From: Zingiber officinale
Lineage: Eukaryota; Streptophyta; Magnoliopsida; Zingiberales; Zingiberaceae
DNA length: 64,000 nucleotides
Reading direction: 5' to 3'
Assembly: GCF_018446385.1 (NCBI RefSeq)
Contig: NC_055991.1
Coordinates: 104,081,712-104,145,711 of the forward strand
Shown here: piece by piece, positions 23,820-33,937 of the stretch
Layout: every line of letters begins with the position of its first letter
How positions within the stretch are numbered: position 1 is the first letter of the stretch
Position numbers and translations under genes: made by a program
Notes under the pieces: model-generated
Databases searched by the model: none
What the model saw: only the letters and a program-made list of their open reading frames with translations
What the model was told of the DNA's origin: nothing

Positions 23820-25120
23820 TCACTCATCCTCATCCTCATTATCTCTCAGATAATCAAAAATCCTCTGCTGCTCCTTCTGTAATGCATCAGTACGTTCTAT
23901 CATCTCATGACGAATATCAGCAACTTGTCCCTGAAGAGAGCTGTACTGATCATCCATTTTTGTTTCCAATGAGTCAAAGCGACTGAAAATATCATCTCGC
24001 AGACGGGTAAAGAAGTCACTAGTTGGAGGAGGAGGAGGAGCATATGAATTGCTTTGAGGAAAATCGAAGAAGGGTGTCATGGCAAATCCAGGATCAATGA
24101 CCACAGGAGGAGGCGCAGTAACAGGAATCGGATCATCCTCATCAATAGGATCGTCAACAACCGGTGGGATGTAGTGTGGATGTGTTCGTTTGTACACAAG
24201 GCCTTCGGCGCTTGTCTTAATCCCAGCCAAGGATAATTGCCTAACCCCGACAAGATCAAAGTCAGACAACTCAATCAACTCGCCTCGATGAACTCCTACT
24301 CCGAGATTGGCAATATAAGCAGTAAGAACATGATACTGAATCATATGAACCTTAAGTGAAGTACTGTACCCTGAATAGTAAATGATAGATCTGAATACCC
24401 AGTAGCCTAGGTCAAAGTCTAGTCTGTGTTTAAGGGCGTACATCAGAAAAAGATGAACTGGACGCAAAACGCCCTGATCTCCAGATGATAAAGGATAAAC
24501 ACAAGACACAACCATCTTATAAAAAGCGTTATCTCTTGGACTAAGAGGTACAGTTGACATTTTTTTAGGACAAGGTCCCTCAAAGAAGTCAGCATACATG
24601 AGGTCTAAAGTCAGATGAGAAAAAGGAGCAGGTAATGGATCAGGAAGAGACTTACTAAAAAAGATACGGTTAACTGACGGTCGGATCCGTAGAAATCGAA
24701 GAAACATGTCAAGATCAAACAACATGTCTCGAGTAGCAACTCTAGTCCTAAAATGATGGGGATCAAGTTCGCACAAGTTGTGGTAAAATTCCGAACAGAG
24801 AATAGGATTATATGCATGTCTACAAAAGATGACGCTATCAAGTTGATAGTGTTGATTGATCTCTATGACCTCAGGACAAAAGGTGTGATAGAATTGGAGA
24901 TCCAAACAACGAGTACCGATAACCTTAAATTTTTTATTAGGAAAGGATAGACGCAATTCTTCGGTAGAAAACATAGGATCTTGGCTAGGATTAAGAGAGC
25001 TAGCCTCTCTTTGTGCAATAGCTCTACTTTTCTCACTATAAAAAAAATAAATAATAATGCAATAAGTAACTTGTGCAAAAATATTAAAAGGAATAGAATA
25101 AAAGAAAGTTACCGAGGCAT
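23820..25120 (-). CDS. Spliced envelope-like (third ORF) protein of element B
   Basis: Exon 1 is only 8 bases (25120..25113, ATG CCT CG). A 77-bp GT-AG intron follows, then exon 2 (25035..23820) completes the split Arg codon. The product has 407 residues without stops. The N-terminal two thirds resemble the env-like/putative plant transposon protein found downstream of pol in some plant retroelements, with motifs such as FLMYALKHRLDFDL and HVLTAYIANLGVGVHRGEL. The C-terminus has a Pro run (YAPPPPPTSDFF) and an acidic coiled coil (SLQGQVADIRHEMIERTDAL). The same first exon and intron phase occur in element Y. I see no obvious signal peptide or membrane span, so a true envelope function is doubtful. 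A promoter-like region lies just upstream. Its role is unknown. Confidence 0.75.
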
Positions 25121-25216
25121 TTTCGGATGGGAAGAGGCTGGAATCGGCGAATAGTATAGGAGATAGAAGAGTAGAAGAATGGATTTGGATGAGTTGTGAG
25201 GGTTGCTAGCTTATGC

Positions 25217-25480
25217 TTTTATAGAAGATGATCGGTCGACCGATCAAGGGTTCGGTCGACCGATCCCTTAAATCTCTCGTCCTTTTGACCGGTGAGCAGA
25301 CGTTCGGTCGACCGGAACTTTAATTTTGGCACGGATACAGGGTAGTTGAACAGATGAGAGTTATGTTTTCGGTCGACCGATAAAATGGTCCGGTCGACCG
25401 AATAATTGAACATTCGTCATGTGGCATATTAAAAGAGTTCGGTTTGGTCGGCCGAACCGATTGTTCGGTCGACGGATAAT
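25217..25480 (-). promoter_or_regulatory. LTR-like internal promoter ahead of env-like gene, element B
   Basis: On the minus strand a series of GGTCGACC palindromes (for example GATCGGTCGACCGATC at about 25230 and CGGTCGACCGATA at 25370) is followed by TATAAAA at 25223..25217. The env-like ATG lies about 100 bp further. The same palindrome-then-TATA order is found in this element's LTRs. It is absent upstream of gag outside the LTR. Confidence 0.7.
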
Positions 25481-26121
25481 TAATAAATTTTAATTAAGTT
25501 TAAAATAATTTTAATTAATTTTTTAAGTTTAAAATAATTTTAATTAAGTTTAAAATAATTTTAATTTAGTTTAAAATAATTTTAATTAAGTTTAAAATAA
25601 TTTTAATTAATTTTTAATTAATTTGGTTTGAATTAGATTAGATTTGAATTTAGTTAGGTTTGAATTAAGTTTTAAATTGAATTAGTATGAATTAGATTCA
25701 AATTAATTTAGTTCAAATTAGAATTAATTTGAAAGAGGTTATTGAACCCATGTTAGATTCAAACTTAGCTTTCGGTTAATCAAGCAGGCGTCCTAAGGAT
25801 AAGTTTCAGTTCAGTGGCGAGGCATATGACCTACTTGAATATCATTAGACCACTTGCTGAAGACTTTCCAAACTGTTCCTGCCCAAAAAACTTAATACTA
25901 AATTTTGGTCTAACTAGCCCATGTTTGACTGGGGTAGCTTCGGTCAGATCCACTAAGTCTAGTGCACCAGGTAGAATTCCATATTCAACCTAGACATGCC
26001 TTCGACAGAGTTTCCTTGACGTACTATCATCTCAATCCATTCCGGTGCTATGTTATACGGTTTGGTAAACCTTTTTCATCTAACCGTTCTAATAATCCTA
26101 ATCCTAAGTATTGAGTTTGGT
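25481..26121 (-). other. AT-rich spacer and conserved block after gag, element B
   Basis: 25490..25740 is a simple repeat of aagtttaaaataattttaatt-type units. About 25750..26080, on the minus strand, shares words with the blocks after gag in X and Y: gatgatagtacgt, gcatgtctagg, tacctggtgca, ctgaccgaagctacccc, ctagttagaccaaa and tttagtattaag. No frame is open across it in B. Confidence 0.7.
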
Positions 26122-27768
26122 TTAAGTTGGTTGGATTATTTTTCTAGTTGCTCCCCCTGAGTCATAGCTTAGATAAGGTCTATCTAAGTAATGAATTTGA
26201 CTCTTAGGGACCAAGTAGTGGTTTGATTTGATTGGTTTGGTTAAGTGTTTCGTTTGAACCCATGCTTGGACTTGACTTCTAACATTTTGACTGATTAGAG
26301 ACATGTATGATTTGTTTGTTTTGTTCGGTTTATAGCCAAGCCCCGATTTGTTGTACACGGCTCGTTGCGATCCAAGTACCATATTTAGACACTTGGATCC
26401 CATTTCGAACCTTTCAAAAGTTTTCTTGAGTCGCTCAACTTGACCTTTCAAATCGGAATTTTCTTTCTCGAGTTTTTCAACTTGAGTTGAAGTTCCGACT
26501 TGAACTTGGTTAGTCGAGTCACTCAAGCTAACTTGTTGCTTAAGGTGGTCTATTTCCTTAAGTAACAAGTTATTTTGTTTTTCCGATTTTGCTATTTTTT
26601 TAAACAAACATTTAACTACTTTAAGCAAATTTGACTTTGAATAAATCGTTACCATATTTGGATCTTTCGATCCGGGGCTTCTCTCGGAATCGAGGTCGAT
26701 CTCGGACTCGTATTCTTCATCGGACTCGGACTCGGAATCTTCGTTCCTTGCCATAAATGCAAGGTGACTTGAGTGCTTCGTTTGCTCCGTGTCGGATTCG
26801 TCGGAAGAGGGTTCGTCCCAAGTCGCTTGAAGTGCCTTCTTCCGTCTTGTCGATTTGGGTCATTCTTCTTTCCGATTTGAGCATTCATTTTTGAAATGTC
26901 CCTTTTTGTTGCATCCATAACAAATCATTTCTGATTTGTTTTGGATCTGGTTCAATGGAATCTTTTTGGTATTTCTTTTGAACTTTTTCTTAGTCAACAA
27001 TCTTCGGACCATGTTGACTAGTTCTTCTTCGTTTGTTGAATCTGAGTCTGAATCGCTTTCAGACTCGATCTTCGTTTTTTATTTTGTCTCTTTGCTTGAA
27101 CCTGCATACAAAGCAACTCCTTTCTCGACATGGCTCATGTTAGATTGCTCGTGTAATTCCAACTCGCAAAACAATTAGTCTAACTTAAGAATTGAAAGAT
27201 CTTTGGAAACTTTGTATGCATCTACAATTGATGCCCACAAAGCATTCCTCGGAAAAACGTTCAGAGCGTACCTTATCGTGTCGCGATTTTCGAGTTCGTA
27301 TCCGATCAGGTGAAGACCGTTGAGGATGTCTTTCAGTCGGGCGTGCAGTTGCGAGGTCGTCTCTCCAGGAAACATTTTTATATTAAGTAAATTATTTAAA
27401 AGAAGATCTCGTTTGTTTACCTTTGAGTCATCGGTTCCTTCGTGTAATTTGATTAGTGAGTCCCACAAGTCTTTGGCATTGTCGTAGGGACCAACTCGGT
27501 TCAATTCCTCCATTGTGAGTCCACACTGAATGGTGTTGATCGCCTTGTAATTTAGTTGTGCCTTTTTGACCATTTGTTGAGTCCATTCTTCCAGTTCTAG
27601 AGTTGTTCCGTCCTTCGTTGGAGGAGTATAACCTTTCAAGATTGTGAACCAGAGCTCAATGTCGGACTTCAGGAAACACTCCATCCTATTCTTCCAGTAG
27701 CTAAAGTTTTCTCCTTTGAATAGTGGAGGTCGGACCGTGCTATACCCTTCTTGATATGAATTCGACAT
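26122..27768 (-). pseudogene. gag of element B (three premature stops)
   Basis: A single frame of 549 codons starts MSNSYQEGYSTVRPPLFKGE. It holds the copia gag domain (WKNRMECFLKSD, CGLTMEELNRVGPY, LHEGTDDSKVNKRDLLLN), a CCHC zinc knuckle (CYGCNKKGHFKNEC, about residue 290), an acidic Ser-rich stretch and a C-terminal coiled coil. It ends ..SYDSGG plus a few residues. Stops interrupt at 27177..27175, 27081..27079 and 26862..26860, but there is no frameshift. Its length matches the gags of Y (549 residues) and X (557 codons). Gag would form the nucleocapsid particle and package RNA. This copy would make only the first 197 residues, unless read through. Confidence 0.9.
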
Positions 27769-27930
27769 CCTTGCAAAGCACAGATAAAAAAAATATTTCC
27801 AAGACTTTTGTCTTGGGATTAGTAGTGCTTGAAAAAATAGAGATAATAAAAAATATTAAAGAAATTTTAAGAAAAGAAAAGATTTTAAAGATACTTAGAA
27901 AATCGGTTAAGAAATTTCAGAGCTAACCTG

Positions 27931-27943
27931 ACTCTGATACCAA
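27931..27943 (-). other. Primer-binding site of element B
   Basis: On the minus strand TTGGTATCAGAGT follows the 5' LTR end directly, the usual site complementary to initiator tRNA-Met. Confidence 0.9.
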
Positions 27944-28384
27944 TTGATAGAATCGAGTAGCGCGATAGAGGGGGGGGGGGGTGAATATCGCTTCTTTTTA
28001 AAAACTATTCTTTTCTTTTTAAGTCAGAATCGTGCAGCGAAAAATAAGAAATGAGACACAATCGTTTACTTCGTTCGGAGCCTAGCTCGACTCCTACTCG
28101 AAGGCCCGCGGTCCTTGACCGCACCGATGGGCAAAACACTATAATCCTTCTTTCCGAACTCCTCGGAAAGAAGTGAATCGTACAAGTACAGATATGTAAG
28201 ATAGTAACACTTCTACTATCTTACAGAATTAAAGTGCAGTACAAAAATAAAGCTATACCGACAATTACAGAATTTAAGTCGTAGCTCAGTCGGCAATCGG
28301 ATGAAGTCGCTTGCAAATTTGATGAAGACTTGTAGCGTGGACAGATTGCAAACGAGCATAAGAGTTGATCAGAAAAGTTGTTCC

Positions 28385-29351
28385 TGTTGGAACCCCAAGG
28401 TTGTTTTGGTGTGATCAACAAGTTAAGTTAGGTCCTACGTTGTTTCTAACCTTGTGTCTAAGTGTGCAGGAGCTTAGGAGCACAGGTACTCGAACGGAAG
28501 ACGCAGCGAGAAGGACTGACCTGTGCGTCAGAGGCCTGTGGAAGAGTACACGGCAGACTAGAAGGAAGTGCGCGGTGGTTCCAAGGGAAGCGGAGCGGAA
28601 GATTGCTCGGGGAGCAATAGACGCGCTAGAGCGAAGGTCGGCACGGGGTGCGGCCAAGGGACGAAGACTGGATGAGTACGTTGGTGGGCGAGAAGGGACA
28701 CGCGTAATTCAGGGACGAGAAGCCGGAGGAAGCACGCTCGAGAAGACCGAAAGATGGGTTGGGTGAGCCTATTCCGGATGTCGAGATCACCCAAGCAAGC
28801 GGGGCCGGAGCAGAAGACCGGACCGAGGCGAGTGAACCGGAGAGAGCACGGACCAAAAGTCAACTGGGTTGACTTTTGGCTCTGGGCGCCGGAACTATCC
28901 GGAACCATCCAGGCGCCCGGAAGGCAGTTTTTACGGATCGAGCTTTGACTCGATCCAACCGTTGAGGATAAATTTTATCCCCACGGCCGGAACCCATCCA
29001 AGCGCCCCGACCAAGGCTATAAATATAGCCTTGGTCCAGAAGCTTTTCAACAATCACGATCATTCTATTTCCAAACACTTGTATGCTTTAGTTGTAGTTA
29101 AACTTCTGTTTTCTGTGCCTAAACGCTGTAAGAGGCTTCTCCGCCTAAAGGAGTTTTTGAGCTTAATCTTCCTTGGATTAACAACCACATCGGTTGTAAC
29201 CAAGTAAACATCTGGTGCCTCGTCTTTTCTTTTATGCTTTTATTTATCTGCTTAATTCATTTTACAAGTGTTAGTTTAATCGTTCGAGGAAGGGTTGTTT
29301 TTAATTGACAGGTTATTTACCAACCCTTCTAGCCGGCCCAACGGTCCTACA
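28385..29351 (+). repeat. 5' LTR of element C
   Basis: 967 bp, TG..CA, followed by agtggtatcagagc (primer site). It has GGCGCC-type words near 28885..28920 and a TATA box (tataaatat, about 29018). Compared with the 3' LTR it has lost several GGCGCC units. Frames in this LTR (28365..28908 on both strands) were not taken as genes. Confidence 0.9.
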
Positions 29352-29411
29352 AGTGGTATCAGAGCCGAGTACGCCTCAGAAGGACTAACCGCCGTCTGAA
29401 GCAACAAAACA

Positions 29412-30542
29412 ATGGCCGGAGCTAGCGACTACCCACCTGCATTCGAGGGGGAGTTTTCCATCTGGAAACAAAACATGGAGGTATACCTTAACTCAGATTC
29501 TGATATTTCTTTAATAATGAAATTTGGTTATGAAGAACCAAAGAACACGAACGGAGAAAGACTCGATCTACGCCTCTGGAACAAGAAGCAGCGTGACGAG
29601 TCAATGGCAAACGGTCGGGCAGAGTTTCACATTCTAACCGCAATACCAAATGAAGATTTCGATAGAGTTGGCGAATACAACAGCGCAAAAGAACTTTGGG
29701 AAAAGTTCTTAAAACTCTACGAAGAACCAACTGAAGCCGAATCCGACTCTTTGATAGACACCGAGCTGCCGACAGAACAGTCTGAGATGGAAGAAATTAC
29801 CGAGACAGCCCCAACAGCCGAAGTACATCCCGAGAGTGATGAAGGGGGAGAATCTTTGGATAAAAGCAACTCGACAGGGGGAGAATCAACTACCGGAAAG
29901 GTAAGTCAGGTATGGACTCGAACCTCTGATCAATTAAATGATTCAATCAAAAAATTGCCTGAAGAGTCTTTCGAATCAGAAATTGAATCATCGAAAGAAT
30001 TTTTCGAATTAGAAAATCAATTGTCAAACTTGCCTTGCAAATTATTATTAAAAGAATTTTGCAAGTTAGAAATTTTGTCGAAAAACTTTTGTAAATTACA
30101 AAATATTTTTTCGAAAGAATTATGCAAATTAGAAATGATGTCAAAAACTTTCTTCGAATATTTTTTCGAATTACAAATTACTTTCTCGAAAGAGTTTTGC
30201 AATTCAGAAAATGAGTCATCGAAAAAGTGTTTTGGATTAAGAAATCTATTATTAATAAATTCCTGCAAATTAGAATTTTTATTAAAAAATTCTTGCAAAT
30301 TACAAAATATTCTTTCAAACGAATTTTGCACATTGTCGAAAGAATTTTTTATAGCGTCGAAAAATTTTATCAAGTTAGAATCTATGCTATCGAAATATTT
30401 TTGTGAACTTGAAATTCAAAAAATAATAGAAATTAACATGATACAAATTGTTGCATGTTTAATATTTTTTGCTTTAAATCTGAAAAAGTGTGACTTAAGA
30501 ATTTCTGATAAATTAAAATGGAAATTTAAACCTTCTGATTAA
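29412..30542 (+). CDS. Chimeric gag-like protein of element C
   Basis: 376 residues, open throughout. Residues 1-110 are a copia gag N-terminus (PPAFEGEFSIWKQNMEVYL, WNKKQRDESMANGRAEFHIL, FDRVGEYNSAKELWEKF). Residues about 113-175 are acidic and polar. From about residue 190 the protein is an irregular repeat of Phe-Cys-Lys-Leu and Ser-Lys words (SKEFCKLEMMSKTFF) made from AT-rich DNA of the sort that elsewhere is non-coding spacer. The zinc knuckle and the usual C-terminal coiled coil are missing. The product may still co-assemble with other gags, but that is inference. It could equally be a deletion product that happens to stay open. Confidence 0.6.
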   Translation: MAGASDYPPAFEGEFSIWKQNMEVYLNSDSDISLIMKFGYEEPKNTNGERLDLRLWNKKQRDESMANGRAEFHILTAIPNEDFDRVGEYNSAKELWEKFLKLYEEPTEAESDSLIDTELPTEQSEMEEITETAPTAEVHPESDEGGESLDKSNSTGGESTTGKVSQVWTRTSDQLNDSIKKLPEESFESEIESSKEFFELENQLSNLPCKLLLKEFCKLEILSKNFCKLQNIFSKELCKLEMMSKTFFEYFFELQITFSKEFCNSENESSKKCFGLRNLLLINSCKLEFLLKNSCKLQNILSNEFCTLSKEFFIASKNFIKLESMLSKYFCELEIQKIIEINMIQIVACLIFFALNLKKCDLRISDKLKWKFKPSD

Positions 30543-30959
30543 AGCATAAAATATATAAATAAATAAATGCATAGAAAATTTCTCTTTATGTTATTAATTC
30601 TCTGAAATTTTCTTGCATAAAGCTTTCTGTTTAGAAACTTCTTAATCTTGATGTCGAATGACTTAGAAATTTGTCTTGACTTAGAAATATTTCCCTGAAA
30701 ATTATTGAAATAAAGTTTCAAAATTTTTTAATGTCAACCCTTAGATTTCGTTTGTACCCCATTTTTATTGTGATCAAAGGGGGAGAAGGGAAAGTATAAG
30801 TCTAGGGGGAGGTAGAAAAAATTGAAAATTAAAATTTGGAATGTTTGAAATTTAATTTATTTTCTATCATGTTGCATGTTATTGCAATAAACTGTTTAAT
30901 TTCATATTTATTGTTGACCCTAGCTTAACTTGGGTTGATCACACCAAAAAGGGGGAGAT

Positions 30960-31949
30960 TGTTGGAACCCCAAGGTTGTTTTGGTGTGATCAACAAGTTA
31001 AGTTAGGTCCTGCGTTGTTTCTGACCTTGTGTCTAAGTGTGCAGGAGCTTAGGAGCACAGGTACTCGAGCGGAAGACACAGCTAGCGAGAAGGACGGCAT
31101 GTGGTGGGAGGAGGTGTTGCGGAAGAGTACACCGGACGAGAAGGAAGTGCAGCAGTGGTTCGAAGGCCGGAGCGGAAGATTGCTCGGGAGCAAGAGACGC
31201 AGCTAAGCCAAGGTCGGCACGGGTGCGGCAGGGGACGAAGCTGCGGATGAGTACGCTGGTGGGCGAGAAGGGACACGCGGTAATTCCGAGGGACGAGGCC
31301 GGGAGGAAGCACGCTCGAGAAGACCGGAAGATGGGTTGGGTGAGCCCTATTCCGGATGTCGAGATCACCCAAGCAAGCGGGCCGGAGCGGAAGACCCGGA
31401 CGAGGCGAGTGAACCAGAGAAGAGAGCACGGACCAAAAGTAAACGGGTTGACTTTTGGCTCGGGCGCCGGAACTATCCGGGCGCCGGAGGCTGTCCGGCG
31501 CCGTCAGGCGCCGGAACCATCCGGCGCCCGGAAGGACTTTCACGGATCGAGCTTGACTCGATCCAACCGTTGAGGATAAATTTTATCCCAGGCGCCGGAA
31601 CCCATCAGGCGCCCGACCAAACTATAAATATAGCCTTGGTCGAGCTTTCAACAATCACGATCATTCTATTTCCAAACACTTGTATGCTTTAGTTGTAGTT
31701 AAACTTCTATTTTCTGTGCAACGCTGTAAGAGGCTTCTCCGCCTAAAGGAGTTTTTGAGCTTAATCTTCCTTGGATTAACAACCACATCGGTTGTAACCA
31801 AGTAAACATCTGGTGCCTCGTCTTTTCTTTTATGCTTTTATTTATCTGCTTAATTCATTTTACAAGTGTTAGTTTAATCGTTCGAGGAAGGGTTATTTTT
31901 AATTGACAGGTTATTTACCAACCCTTCTAGCCGGCCCAACGGTCCTACA
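30960..31949 (+). repeat. 3' LTR of element C
   Basis: 990 bp, preceded by aaaaagggggaga. Core promoter words ggcgccgg and ggcgcccgg lie at 31470..31535, and TATA (tataaata) at 31623..31630. Plus- and minus-strand frames here are LTR by-products. Confidence 0.9.
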
Positions 31950-32978
31950 GTTCCCGCCTCTATCTTCGAGCCTGGTTTTATAGGAGTACTGAGGGTTCGG
32001 TCGACCGATCCCCTGTTCGGTCGACCGAACCAGCTTCGATCACCTCCAGCTGGCAATCTGACGCTGGCTCGTAATTATGCTTTAATTTGCCTTCAATGGT
32101 TCGGTCGACCAAACCCTTTTATCGGTCGACCAAACAAGGTTTTTCCTTGTTCGCTGAAATCTGCCGAGATCACTCTTTAATGTTGATTAAATGCTGATTG
32201 GATCGGTCGACCGATCCTCTTGTTCGGTCGACCGATCAACCCTTCTTTCCTTTGCTTGCTGATTCGGTACTGATGAACTGGCTTGCTGAGTCAGCAGGTT
32301 CGGTCGACCGATCTTACCTTTCGGTCGACCGATCAAGCTTCGACCGGACTCTGGCTCAGTTCTGATCTGGACTAACTTCTGTGATGATCTTACTTGGTTC
32401 GGTCGACTGGTCCTCTGGTTCGGTCGACCGATCCGCCTAGACCTGCAAAACAGTGTTAAAACAAAAAACACCCTGCAACACAGATGTTAGCATAACAGTA
32501 TAATAATGCATGAGTAATAAAAGAACAGTATAACTGTTCTTGATCTCAACTTGGAAACCTTTCCGGTTTCTTCAGTTGGATCAGTGGCCTAAGGTTGTTC
32601 CCTCCGGGAACCCGACCTCACTATCGCTCCTCCAGTTTGCTTACCTCAACCTACCTTCCAAAATTTGATCCTCCAGATCTAGTTTGGACTTCTCACTCAG
32701 CTTTGATCGGCTCCCCAGGACTTTTCCTTTGATCTTCGGTTCTTCAGACCTCTCAATCACACTGCCAAGCTTTGTCTCCCCCCGACCTTCTTGGACTTTC
32801 ACCTGGGTTCCACGATCTGCTAAGATTTCTTCTGCCTAGCCTCCAACTAGGTCTTTCCCGGTTGAGTAAACATTCTGCACACTCAGTAAACTTGTTAGAT
32901 CACAACAAGACTTAACTTGAACCTTTGACAACATCAAAACTCAGGTTTGATTCTGGTGCAGTTTGCACCAACAATATA

Positions 32979-33610
32979 TGCTCGACCGGGCAAAGCCCGC
33001 CCGAGCATAAAGGCATTTAGCCTTATATTAGATTCTCAGCATAGTATTGGCCAATTGCATGCTGAGCGAACACCCACGTACTCATATATGCACTGTCGGA
33101 GAAAGACCGTCCGAGCATAAAGACATTTTTTCTTATGTATAATTTTCAGCATATTTCCGGCCAATCGCAGGCCGAGCGAGCACCCACGTGCTCATATATG
33201 CTCGGCCAGGCAAAGTCCTCCTGAGCATAAAGACATTTAGACTTATGTATGATTTCTAGCATCTTACCGGCCAACTGAAGGCCGAGCGAGCACCCACGTG
33301 CTCATATATGCTCGGCCGGGCAAAGCCCGCCCGAGCATAAAGGCATTTAACCTTATGTATAATTTTCAGCATATTACCAGCAGATCGCAAACCGTGAGAG
33401 CAATCACGTGCTCATATATGCTCGGTCGGGCAAAGCTCGTCCGAGCATAAAGGCATTTAGCCTTATGTATAATTTTCAGCATATTATTGGTCGACCGCAG
33501 GCCAAGCAAGCGCTCACGCACTCGTATACGCTCAGCCGGGCAAAGCCTGCCCGAGCATAAAGGTGTTTATCCTTATATATGATTTTCAACATATTACCGG
33601 TCGAGACATA
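32979..33610 (+). repeat. 110-bp tandem repeats with a CACGTG core in the gypsy LTR
   Basis: Units spaced 110 bp carry cacccacgtgctcatatatg or close variants at about 33071, 33181, 33291, 33401 and 33510. Earlier units lie at about 20967 and 21068, left of element B. Each has a G-box-like ACGTG/CACGTG, followed by tcggccgggcaaagcccg, which can form a short hairpin, and a gcataaaggcattta stretch. Confidence 0.85.
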
Positions 33611-33937
33611 TTCAGCAGAAGGTATTCCTAATATACGATCGGCTTGAACGATCGGGCAAGACATATTCAACAGGGTTATTCATAATATATGGTTGGTCTG
33701 AACGACCGGCCGTGACATATTCAACAGGGGTGTTCTTAACAGCATATGCAGCCAACTTGAACGATCAGCCAAGACATGCCCAATAGGATATTTGGTGAAA
33801 AATATCTTCTAGAAATTTCTTTAGGTACAATGACGTGTCCCCATTATAACTACAAGTCATAAATGACAAAGCGGGTACATCTGGGGTACAGAAAAGAGTC
33901 TTTAAAGGATTATTACACGAAGTATAGAAGATAACTT

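Larger units (their letters stand above)
28385..31949 (+). mobile_element. Small copia element C with gag only
   Basis: TGTTGGAACCCC..GGTCCTACA is flanked by GTTCC at 28380..28384 and 31950..31954. It is 3565 bp, plus strand, inserted in the 5' LTR of element B. The internal region (29352..30959) has a primer site, one gag-like frame and three purine tracts (about 30778, 30804 and 30948). There is no pol or env. The LTRs differ by several small deletions. Confidence 0.93.
21083..32973 (-). mobile_element. Copia (Sirevirus-like) element B: gag plus env-like, no pol
   Basis: The ends are TGATAGAATCGAG (21083) and ..GCACCAACA (32973), flanked by ATATA at 21078..21082 and 32974..32978. Both LTRs are 1459 bp once element C and its target duplication are removed. 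The element lies on the minus strand: 5' LTR right, primer site, gag, conserved block, internal promoter, env-like gene, purine tracts, 3' LTR left. Without element C it is 8321 bp. No protease, integrase, reverse transcriptase or RNase H is present, so it depends on another element for movement. It sits inside a gypsy LTR. Confidence 0.93.
27945..32973 (-). repeat. 5' LTR of element B, interrupted by element C
   Basis: LTR sequence occupies 27945..28384 and 31955..32973 (1459 bp together with one target duplication removed). Palindromes GGTCGACC fill about 31994..32435 and the minus-strand TATAAAA lies near 31980. It differs from the 3' LTR by scattered substitutions, so element B is not very recent. 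Confidence 0.92.

Noticed and set aside
24054..24950. Plus-strand and shifted frames over the env-like gene
   Set aside because: Shadows of the minus-strand env-like frame of element B.
28365..28908. Several overlapping frames on both strands
   Set aside because: All lie in the GC-rich LTR of element C; the same frames recur, altered, at 30976..31692 in the other LTR and match no family.
33071..33610. Regular repeats that could be taken for a CRISPR array
   Set aside because: Units are directly adjacent 110-bp tandem repeats with no unique spacers, in plant LTR DNA.
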